A DNA stretch of 64,000 bases. Origin: Silene latifolia. Its lineage: Eukaryota; Streptophyta; Magnoliopsida; Caryophyllales; Caryophyllaceae. Under the pieces are notes generated by a model. That model saw only the letters and a list, made by a program, of their open reading frames with translations, did no database searches and had not been told where the DNA came from. The stretch lies in assembly GCF_048544455.1 (NCBI RefSeq), contig NC_133534.1, positions 91,603,637-91,667,636 of the forward strand, in the 5' to 3' direction. Position 1 is the stretch's first letter; each line of letters opens with the position of its first letter. Positions 22,952 to 34,300 of the stretch are shown in pieces. The position numbers and the translations under genes were made by a program.

Positions 22952-23637
22952 CGGTATTGCTTTTTCACATACGAATATTACTCTTTCACATACGTCATTT
23001 ACAATTTTAACCTTCTCATTATTACAATTAATTTTTTTTCCTCCCTTCCCTAATCTCCTTTCACCACTAACTCTCCAACACCACCTCCGGTCACTCCATT
23101 CGCCGGCAACCCTCACTCCGGCCGAACTCACGTCGGCCGATCTCGGCCACCCTCGCTCCCTTTGCGCCGCACTCCCTACCCTCTGCAACGGCCAGCGTTC
23201 CCTTTCCCTTGCAACTCCCCTCCCTCAGAACCGCCTAATCTCTAGCCGACCAATGGCGTCCCACGTTCCCACCGACCACCGTCGTCCCCAGCCACAGCCG
23301 ACCACCGTTGTCCCCTTACAATCGCCATCAACCTAATTGAAGAACTTGAAGAATTATAAACCCTAATTCTGATTCAAAATAATTACTAAACAAATTTTTA
23401 ATAATTGCAAACAAATTGTTAATATAATTGCAAACAAAATAATTACATCATTAATTGAAAATTTTGAAAAAAATGTAATTCATTGTCAAGTTTGTAGAAC
23501 AATTTTGTTTTAATTTTAGAGAGAATGTATATGTAAAGCCTAATTTGTTTAGATTTAGAAAAAGCGTATAGCATGAAAACTTTATAAAAAAAATATATGT
23601 GAAAGAGTAAAGTCCGTATGTGAAAAAGCAACACCAT
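22952..23637. mobile_element. Small MULE-like element with GC-rich core
   Basis: The terminal inverted repeats read GGTATTGCTTTTTCACATAC at the left and GGTGTTGCTTTTTCACATAC on the reverse strand at the right. Both are followed by a further TTACTCTTTCACATA tract. A 9-base TTTTTTATA flanks both ends (22943-22951 and 23638-23646), which fits Mutator-like target duplication. The core at 23040-23330 is far richer in C and G than the flanks, in the style of a captured gene fragment, but no protein family is recognisable. No transposase is present. Confidence 0.6.
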
Positions 23638-24003
23638 TTTTTTATATGGTATTCTCGTTTTTCTTCGAATTCTACTTCGTATTCTCAAATTTTCAAAATA
23701 TCATTGGTATCCCTCAACTTGATAAAAAGCTCTCAAAATACGCAAAATGCACTAATCCATCTTTTGTAGAAGTATTTTATGCATTTTTTTGAGGAGTTTT
23801 TGGCAATAATTGTCATATCATTATCATAAAATATTGCGAAAAATGCACGCGTCTTGAGGTTTGACATTTATTTCTGGAATAAGTTGAAAGGGGCGTTACA
23901 CTGGGAAAAAAATTGTTAAAAATATGTCCAATCAAAATGAAATTAGGGAGTACATATCTATGTAAATTACAAGTACTCCGTATTATGCTACGAGAACTTC
24001 TTC

Positions 24004-24113
24004 CATCCTCCCGGAGGATGTCCTCCATACTCACACATGAGGAGGATATAATATTTAATTCCCATTTTTGTCCTCTTCATGTGTGGGTAGGGGAGGGCGT
24101 CCTCCCCGGAGGA
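24004..24113. repeat. 110-bp imperfect hairpin (MITE-like)
   Basis: The left half CATCCTCCCGGAGGATGTCC...CACACATGAGGAGGAT pairs with the right half ATGTGTGGGTAGGGGAGGGC...CCCCGGAGGA in inverted orientation, with a short AT-rich loop. No clear TSD found. Confidence 0.55.
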
Positions 24114-24803
24114 AAAATTTTCCGCATGCTACATATCAAAATCTATTACAAACAAGCTGATACATGTGCTCTATAGCCAACATTCTCTAAATTGGCACCT
24201 GATTGCATTCTTCAAGAGAATCAGCTCTTTTCATAAATATGAGATCCGAAATCGCCACCGAAACCCTAACGGAAGCAGCAGGCAGCCAGTGTAGGCGCCA
24301 CAACCCGACAACTTGCTTTCTAATTGATAAACTTGAGGAAAATTAGGTCACCCCAGTTCAATTACTAATATACGCACATGAGAAGCTAGAGCTTGAAACT
24401 TATCCCTTCTAGAGAAATTAACGCAGTATCTACAAGTTTCAACCCTTCAGACTCAAGCAGCAACAATTTCGCCAGCACGAAAACTTACACGATACCAACC
24501 TGTTAACCCTATACTCAAATGACTAATACACTAGGTTTTAGCTGGTCTTACATGTGAGACCGCATCACGTAACAGTCATGTTTCACTGTTTCCCAGACCT
24601 TGGTTAGGGTTTTATAGCCATGTAAGGTAGCCAACTAGCCGGTGTGGAAAACAAATAGCCACAGTTGTCAATAGAACCATCAATGAGGTATAACAGGGCA
24701 GAGCAAAACCGTTGAACAAGTCCCAACTATTAATGCCTTTCAAAATACTTGTTCACGTTGATACTGAGGATTTGATGTAGTAAATGACTAATCTCGGAAT
24801 TGA
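24114..24803 (-). other. Probable 3' UTR and downstream region of the host gene
   Basis: Non-coding stretch directly past the stop codon at 24804. A distinct poly(A) signal was not pinned down. Confidence 0.35.
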
Positions 24804-25309
24804 TCAGTAAGGAAGAACATATGGCAAAGCAAAAACCTGAACTGGGTCTAACCACACAGCGCTTGCCCATACCGTTGGTTCCCCTTCAACACAAGAAGTT
24901 GCTACCTTAGGCTTCCTTGTTTGGGAGCTTTTGCCCCTAAACAGCCATTCCTGGTCATCAAACTCGGGCCATTCATCTAATTTTGGAACAGTGAGTACCT
25001 GTGTGAGATACTTGGTATCCGGATGAAGAGGCGTTGCAGAAACTTCAGATTTTCGAGTTGATTTTGAGGTTATTTGAGAAGATTGTGTAATGGGGGACGT
25101 CTTAGTGTCATTTCGCTTGAGTGCATTGCCTTCCACTTTAATATTCGTGGACGGCCGCTGGGTCCCATCACGACCAAAAGTGCATTCTGCTTTAGTATTC
25201 ATAGGTGGCCGAGAAGCAAATGCAGCAGAATTCTGGCAAGGCTCAGTTTCGGTCAATGGATGAGTGGAAGCAGTTGTTCTTGCCAGCTTATTCGGCTCGG
25301 TCATTTGCT
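24804..25309 (-). CDS. Last coding exon of the host gene
   Basis: Starts after GTCAACAG on the minus strand, finishing a Glu codon split with the previous exon, and ends with TGA. It carries the family's best conserved block, [20 protein letters not shown], then DDQEWLF, and ends ALPYVLPY. Confidence 0.8.
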
Positions 25310-28300
25310 CTGTTGACATGAACCCAAACATAAGCAGCTTTTACATCAGCTACAAACACATGAAATTCATGTCACTTGCATCCAAAATATTTACAAGCAA
25401 AGATGTCAATCAATATGTAATTCAGTATTTATATTAGCAGCAATTCTAACCTCTAGATACACACCCGATCATCACTAGAAGCTGGTTCCCAATTTTTAAA
25501 TGTCACTTTGCATAAACTAAGTGGTCATTTGGTCATCCACCTAAGAACACATGGATTGGTATAATGAGATTAACAAAAGTGTTATATTAGAATTAGAATT
25601 CCTGGGAATTCCAATACGAAGTTACTGACCAGGTTACCCCCTATCTAAGTAAGAATTCCAGAGGGGAAAAATTCCATTTCGTGTAGTCACCCACAAAACT
25701 TCTGCGAATTTATGTGACATGCCAAACATGGAAAATTCATCAAACTAAACCTTTACATTCCTACAGTGAACCAAACGACCACATAGCATAAGGCATTTCG
25801 TGCATGAGTTAAAAACCATGCTGAGAAAGAGCTCACCATCATACATACCACTGAGCCCAATGTCCTTCCGTTTTCCAAGAAGAGTGGCACTACCTTCATT
25901 GCTAGTATTTAGTATGTTCTGAATTCCATTACTCAGGGGAGCTGACAAATCCTTCTTCCAATCATTCTTAGCACTTGGTGTACACATGTGGTGTTCACTG
26001 CCATCTCTCTTGCTTGGTATCTGTGCATGCCTTTTCTGCTCACTTATCGCCTTCACATTCTCCTCTTCCTTCGTCACCATGTCCATGTCTTTGACTTTAT
26101 GAATTGGTTTTTTTTCATCATCCTCCTTTTCTGTCTCTCTAGCCTGTCCTTTCTTCTCCACCCTAGACACAAGCTTCTTTTCCACAGGTTTGACCATTGT
26201 TCCGACTCTGTTTTGAACCACTCCAACAATTGCTTGTTTTTCCTTCCTTTCCTTTCCTTCCACCATAGGCCTTGGACTTTTATCAGGCAAGTTAACCGGC
26301 TTAATGACATTTTGAACCAATGCATTCCCACAAAACTTATTTTCACCTACGATACGCAGAGCACCTGTCTTTTTAACATCAGCTGTTTTTTCATTGGTTT
26401 TTTCTTTATTAGCCAGAACAGGCATCACACCTGTACCTGTAAATTTAACCCCTCCATCTTTATTTTTCTTGGCAGAGACGTTATTAGAAAATTGATTATT
26501 AATTCTCCTTTCTCCATCAAAGTTTGACATGTCCAATGCCGAAGCAATTTTATCGATCTTAGTGTGGGAAACCAGGTGATTGCTTTTACTAACTGGCTCC
26601 CCATAATTAAAAATAGACTGACCTGCAACTCTCTTTTCAACCGAAGTAACACTTCCGTCATTTTCCCTGTTTTTCCTCTTTTCTCCGAGTTTATGAAGAT
26701 CGGCATTTGGTGGCCTCACTGGCCTCTTCTCATCAGACAATAAGCCAATGCCTTTATGTTTATCATTGTCCAGACCCTTCTCTTTTTTATCTCTGTGCTT
26801 CTCCTTTTTGTTTTTCTTTTCCCTATGCTTTTCATAAATTCTTTCTTTCTCGTGCTTTTCATAAATTCTTTCTTTCTCGTGCTTTTCTTTACTCTCTTTC
26901 TTCTCCTTGCCTTTCTTCTCCTTTTTGTGATTTTTCTCTGTTCTGTTCTGTTCCTGAAAGGAAACATTGATTTAATAAAGCAGTCGGTCCAAAGCCAGTA
27001 GACATATAAATTGCAAATTGTAGTTTGTAGTCGATTGCTGGTAAGAAAATACAGCATCATCAAGGAACAAGTAAGCACACAAGCAGTCGATACCTTCTCA
27101 CTTGACCTCCTTAATGATTTGCTAAACCATATGTAACAACAATCAGGGATTAATTCCGGAATTGTTGTACACAATTGAAACAATTGCAGGAATCCTTGGA
27201 AATAAGAAAAGAATTCGGACAATTGATTATTATTTAGTAATCGAGATTACAGAGAGATTTACAGAGGGAATTATAGAGAGGAAATATGAGTAAAAATGAT
27301 GATCCTTATTGTAACTACTAAGCTATTTATAGCCAACTAACAGCCTAGGATGCTCTAACAACTTGCTGAGCTGTCCTAACTAACTGCTAACAGCCTGTCA
27401 AATTCTGTTACAATTCTCCAATTCCGTTATGACTCTTCAATTCTGTTACAATTCTTCCTCCTTGAAAACAAGCTTGTCCTCAAGCTTAGCTAATTGGGAA
27501 CTCAGGAAACTTTTTTATGAAATCTTCAGACCATTCCCACGTTGCATCATCTCTTGTACCATTAGACCAATGTACTAGGAAATACACTGCTGGATTATTG
27601 CCCTTCTTAACAAGCTTCCTTTCCAGTATAGCCACTGGTTCTGCTCTGAGTTGCAGATTGTCATCCAATTCTGGAATGCAACTTGTTATGGGAGGAGGAC
27701 CTTGGTGTTTTCTGAGCAGGGAAACATGGAAAACAGGATGAATTTTTGCTTGACTAGGCAGCTGAAGTTTGTAGGCCATCATTCCAATCCTTGCTAACAC
27801 TGTGAAAGGACCAAAGTACTTGGGTGCTAATTTCTGACAGCTCTTGTACACGATTGAGTGTTGTCTATAGGGTTGGAGTTTGACATACACCAAATCTCCT
27901 GCTTCAAACTCCACATCTGTCCTATGCCCATCACTCTGTGATTTTATCCTATCCTGAGCTCTTTTGAGATGGAATTTCAGCATCAGTATGCATTCCTCCC
28001 TCCCTGGCTGCCAAACTCCTATCAACCTAAGCTACAGCACTATCCCCCATAATGTAGGGTGTATGTATGTGAGGATCCTGCCCATAGACTATGGCATAAG
28101 GTGTTGTGCCAATAGCTGAGTGAAAATTTGTATTGTACCATCATTCAGCTAGTGGTATCCATTTAGCCCAATCTTTTGGTTTCTCCCCGCATCTGAGGTA
28201 TGTTTCCAAGCATTTATTAACCACTTCAGTTTGGCCATCTGTTTGAGGATGGTAGGCAGTGGACATTAGCAAATCCACTTGCTGAAGTTTGAAAAGTTCT

Positions 28301-31300
28301 TGCCAAAATTTGATCAGGAATACTTTATCTCTATCACTCGCAATAGATTTGGGGTTGCCATGCAATTTGAATATATTGTCAAAGTACACCTTAGCAACAT
28401 CTGCAGGCTGCAGCATTGAAGGGGTGTGCTAACAGCAAGAAATGTGCATACTTGCTTAGCCTATCCACCACTACCAAAATGGTATCCTTCCCTTGGGACT
28501 TGGGTAAGCCCTCAACAAAATCCATAGAAATGTTACCCATATTGCATCTGGTATAGGCAGTGGTTGTAGTAATCCTGCAGGGCTCCTAAGCAAGGACTTG
28601 TTCTGTTGATAAACAATACATTGCTTCACCCAAAGTCTCATGTCCCTCTTCATATTCTTCCAGTAGAAGAGAGCTGACATTCTCTTGTAACTAACATGAG
28701 CACTAGAATGTCCACCCATGGGTGAATTATGCATTAAAGCACATATTTCATCCCTTAGATTCTCATCGGCACCTATCACCAGTTTCCCTTTTCTTAATAA
28801 TTGATCTTTGTGCCAGCTGAACTTAGTAGTGGTAATAGAACCATCTTGCAGTTGCTGAATGTTCTGCTGCAAATCATGATCATCCCAACTCTTAATTATC
28901 CTTTGTAGAAGGTCTGACCTGATTTGGGAAACCAAAAGAGGCTCTTGACAGAGCATCTGCCACTGCATTCTCCTTCCCTGCCTTGTAAATCACCTCATAA
29001 TCCAATCCAAAGAGTTTGGGTAGGCATTTCCCTTGGAAAACACTAGTGATTTTCTGACCCAACAGGTATTTGAGACTGAAATGATCAGTTTTGATGGTAA
29101 AATGTCTTCCGGTCACATATGGTCTCCATTTATCCACAGCCAACACTACAGCCAATAATTCTTTCTCATAGGTTGAAAGAGCTTTATGTTTTTCAGAGAG
29201 AGCTTTACTAATGAATTACTAATGAAAGCTATGGGATGCCCTTTCTGAGCCAACACAGCACCAATGCCCTTGTCAGAGGCAAGTATTGGAGCCTTACACA
29301 TAGCCTGTTTGAGTATATCAAAGGCTTCATCAGCTTCTGAGCACCATACAAAGGCATTTTTCTTCAACAAATTAGTCAAAGGCTTGCTGATAATACCATA
29401 GCTTTTAATGAATTTTCTGTAGTAACCAGTTAACCCTAGAAATCCTCTCAATTGTTTGACATCCTTGGGTTTTGGCCATTCTATGATAGCTTTAATCTTT
29501 TGAGGATCAGTTGCAACTCCATCAGCCGAGACTATGTGGCCTAAATAGTCCACTTCAGCTAGAGCAAATGAGCATTTACTCATTTTAGCAAATAATTTGT
29601 AATCCCTCAAAATTTGTAGTGTTTGACCCAAGTGCTTAGCATGTGTATCCATGTCAGGACTATACACTAAAATGTCATCAAAGAACACCAAAATAAACTT
29701 CCTCAAAAATTGCTTGAAAATGTTATTCATCAAACTTTGGAAGGTTGAGGGAGCATTAATGAGTCCAAAGGGCATGACCACGAATTCATAATGACCCTCA
29801 TGAGTTCTAAAAGTTGTCTTATGTACATCTTCAGGGTTCATTCTGATCTGCCAATAGCCTGACCTAAGATCAATCTTGGAGAACACACAAGATCCATGGA
29901 GTTCATCTAACAACTCATCTATCACAGGTATAAGAAACTTGTCCTTGACTGTATGTTTATTCAGCTCCCTATAATCCACACAAAACCTCCAACTGCCATC
30001 CTTCTTTTTCACCATGACAATAGGTGATGAGAAAGGACTTTGACTAGGTCTCACAACCCCTGACTCCAACATTTACTTAGTAATCTGCTCAATAGCATTC
30101 TTCTGAACTACTGGGTATCTGTATGGCCTCACATTAATGGGAGGAACACCTGGATTAAGGTGGATTTTATGGTCGTGGCTCCTGTGTGGGGGTAAGCCCT
30201 TGGGCTCAACAAAAAGATCATTGTACTCCTGCAAGACTGGACTGATTTCTGCTGGCATAGGAGTCACCTTTGGTGTTTGCTCCTCCTCAGTTTCTCCCTC
30301 CTTCATTTGTACAGCATATAGATGCCCAACTCCCTTGCCCATAATAGACATGAGAGCCTTCCCTAACATCCATTGTAAGCCTCCCTTTGTGATCCCACTA
30401 AGAACCACCTTCTTTCCCTTATGCATGAATTCCATCCTTAACTTCTCAAAATCCCATATGACTGGTCCTAAAGAAGACAACCAGTGTACTCATAAGACCA
30501 TTTCACAACCACCCAAAGGAACTATCATCACATCAGTTTGAAATTCTTCACCATGCAACTGCCATTTGAATCCCTTACAGACCTTTGTAGTGGCCAGCTT
30601 ATCCCCATTAGCAACAGAAACCTCTAATGGATAAGTTTTTGTAATTCAGCATCCCAATTTCCTAGCAGTATCTTCATCACAAAAATTATGGGTACTACGA
30701 GAATCAATGAGTATGTGCACAACATTCCTTCCCACCTTCCCTTGCACCCTCATGGTTTGGTAAGAATTATGACCAGCTATGGCATTCAAAGAAATTAGAG
30801 GTTGTGTCTCACTCATATCCTCCACACATTCTGGCTCATCATTCTCAAATTGAATATCTTCCAATTCTGACCCATCTTCCTCAAGGTCACCATAGTATAT
30901 AATCTTCCTGGACATTTACGAAACACAGTATAGGGTTCATCACACTGAAAACATAGGTTTTTCTTTCTTTTCTCTTCAACTTCAGCAGGTGTTAAGCTCT
31001 TGTATGCTGGTCTCTGAATGTTATTGGTCTTTTGAAATGGTTGGGCAAACTTGGTATTGCTATTGTTTTGGTAATTTGAGGTTGAAAACCTGTTATTACC
31101 GACATTCGACCACCTTTGAATGTGATTTGGTGGCCTCTCCAACAGGGGTTTGTTCATGGTTTTGGATGCATTAAGACTCTCCTCTTGACATCTAGCCAAT
31201 TCTACAGCCCCAACAATTGTTGTGGGTTTTAAAGCCCTGACAAGGGTTTAGTTGTAGGTCTCAAACCACCCACAAAACTATCCAGAAAGTATGAGTCAGG

Positions 31301-34300
31301 TAATAATTCATTTCTTTGCAGCATTAATCCTCTTAAATGCTCAAATGCATCAAGATAATCTTCGAAAGACCCCGTTTGTTGTAGTTTATTGAACTCCTCT
31401 ACAATATTACTACCAAGATTTTCTTTAAATCCAGCACACAAATCCAACACAAAATCATCCCAATCCACATTTACCCTCATATTCATATAGCTGTGAACCC
31501 AAGATTCAGCCTTCCCAACCATATACAATGATGCCAAATTGAGTTTCTGATTATCAGCAATTTTACACAATTCAAAGTATTTCTTGCATGTTTTAACCCA
31601 AATTCACGGATTATTTCCATCAAACACAGGAAACTCTACTTTGGGCAAAAAAGTAAGACCTCTAGGAGGTGGTGGAGTACCTGAAGTAAGCACATTTTCT
31701 CCCATACGATTACCCGGCATTCTACTGAAAAGTTCCTTCATCTGCTCAGCTTGTAAAACCGATTCTTCTTTCAGAATCATTCTTTTGAAATCCTTTTTTC
31801 TTTGCATTTGTTGTTCCATTGATCCTAACCTCTCCTCCATTTGTGCGGATAATTGAGCAACAGTAACCTTTGCCAGTTTAGGTTGTAGTTTCTTTCCTTC
31901 AAGAACAAGCAGTTCGAACTTGGAACTCGAAGCTTTGCTTTAATGGCGGAAATGAGGTGGTAAAGAACAAGATATTAAGGACCCAAGAAATGGAGTCTCT
32001 GATACCAATTGTAACAACAATCAGGGATTAATTCCGGAATTGTTGTACACAATTTAAACAATTGCAGGAATCCTTGGAAATAAGAAAAGAATTCGGACAA
32101 TTGATTATTATTTAGTAATCGAGATTACAGAGAGATTTACAGAGGGAATTATAGAGGAAATGTGAGTAAAAATGATGATCCTTATTGTAACTAACTACTA
32201 AGCTATTTATAGCCAACTAACAGCCTAGGATGCTCTAACAACTTGCTGAACAGCCTGTCAAATTCTGTTACAATTCTCCAATTCCGTTATGACTCTTCAA
32301 TTCTGTTACACCATATAATTCACAATTTCACATTAAATATGCAACGTAATTCAGAGACCACAACACTGTAAATTAGAAAGTACCTTGTTACTAAATCTAA
32401 ACGTCACTGTTCTTTGACAAGCAATTAGTGAAATTGTAAGGTGCAAAACCAATAAAGGTTCAAATTATTCAAAAAAAAAAAAGAAAAAAAACAAACCAAG
32501 ATTCTGTTCCTGGCTGTTTCTTTATAAGACGTTCATAACCGAGGGTACCAATAGCAGCTATTGCTAATCCAGGGAAATTCAGTTTTCTCCTGGAGGTTCA
32601 CTAAAAAACTTACAATGTCGAAAGTTAATCAAACATCGAAGGCTGGGGGGGAAATAGTAGGCATTTAAGAGTTAACTAGGAAAAAAGTTAGCCATGCTCA
32701 CTTACCTGTCCCCAATTTTCCAAGTCAATGACAACCTTATGGTCGTTACGGACCATTAGATTTGGCAAATGAAACTGAATCTGAAAATCGATCGATAATA
32801 TTTGAGTTGATATCTGATCAAAGACCCGATATGAGTAACTTGGATTGTGCTCACGATTCTATCCGAATTGAATAGATATTGAGCCAGATTTTGCATACTC
32901 GAAAGATACCTGAACCTGATTACATTAATTGATTCTAACTTAATTGACCAGAATCAAAAGAGACTCAATTGTCCATAAAAACACTCCCACTGAATGAATT
33001 TTCTCGTTTATTTATTTTACAAAGATAGTGTGATATTATATTCACAATTTAAAATACAATGAATGTCAAATAAATTCATTGATATCCCCCTCAATAATAT
33101 TATGACCCCAAACTCACATGATTCGATATTTTCCAGACCCATCCGAACCCAACCGAGATAACCATGGTTTAAAATCTCGGCCAAGATGTATCGTATCGCC
33201 CGAGATGTATCGGTATCGGTGCCACCGATACTAGATATCCTGAGATGTATCGGGCAAATTAAAAACAGGAAAGTATCGGCCAAGACGACCGATTTATAAC
33301 GTGTATCGGCCAACTTGGCCCGATGCAGCCCGCAATGAACCCGATATTAACTAGTTATAACTTGTACCGGCCAAGTTTTTTTAATGAAAAGCTCTTAGAA
33401 ACTGTATAGCATTGGTCAAATTAATTATCCTAAATAGAATTAATCTTAACTTTATATGATAGTCAATAGATGATGAAGTATCTACAAAAGCTTGTAAAAT
33501 AATTATCACCGCGATAACCGCGATTCGGAGCGCAACGGCCGAGTCGGGGACGGTTCGGCGACTCCGTTACCGTGACCGATACCACGATTTAAAATCCTGG
33601 ATAACACAATCCAATTGAGTTGACTAACTGATATAGTCACCCATGGTAATCTTTTCCAGGGACAAGTCACGAAAAAAAGATAAAAACCACCAGTACGGAA
33701 CTTTCTTGTAAATCAGTCAATAATGCTGGCGGCAATGACCAAATAACTTTCAGTTGGTGCCATGTCAATGACACTTCCTTCGCCACATTCAACTAAAGCT
33801 AGCAGTCCAACAGAAACAAATGATAAACAAACTTCATATCTTCCCATGGGGCAAGTCCACTTCACTTGATCACTCGTTTGTAACTTTACATCAGTGAGGA
33901 TATTTGCCCTACAATGCTGCCTTTTCATGTACAGAATTCTTAGATTAAGGTTCTCCCGAGAAACGTCAAGCAGAACGCTCTTATGGCAGTTTTCATAGCT
34001 CAGTAAAAGCTCTATTTAGGAATGGACCGTAATACCAGTAGTCAAAAATCAAACCTTTTGTGAAAAATTATCATCACATGTGGCCGCGATTGCACAGTAC
34101 GTACACCCAAGTTTTGCACACGCCATGAATTTAAGAATGATGCTGGCTAGATTTAATTATTAGCTCTTAGCAGAAATCAAACAATCATGAAGGACGAACA
34201 TAAACAGCTACAACTGTACAGCTACGAAACCTTCTCCCAAACTATGGACCACCTTGTCAGTTAATAACACAGGTCAACCGTCAAAGTGCAGCAACTACAA

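Larger units (their letters stand above)
27132..32310 (-). mobile_element. Reina-like chromovirus (Ty3/gypsy), 5,179 bp, TSD CCATA
   Basis: Complete in structure: LTRs at 27132-27450 and 32010-32310, a perfect 5-base duplication CCATA at 27127-27131 and 32311-32315, a tRNA-iMet primer site next to the right LTR and a purine tract next to the left one. Gag, protease, RT, RNase H, integrase and a C-terminal chromodomain are all recognisable on the minus strand but broken. Small size and LTRs of about 300 bases suit the Reina lineage. It is in the sense direction of the host gene. Confidence 0.92.

Noticed and set aside
25988..26527. 179-codon plus-strand ORF opposite the host exon
   Set aside because: Shadow of the real minus-strand coding exon; its Phe/Leu/Ser-rich composition comes from Lys/Glu codons read in reverse.
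33713..33928. 71-codon minus-strand ORF in the large intron
   Set aside because: No recognisable motif, no splice borders and typical chance length.
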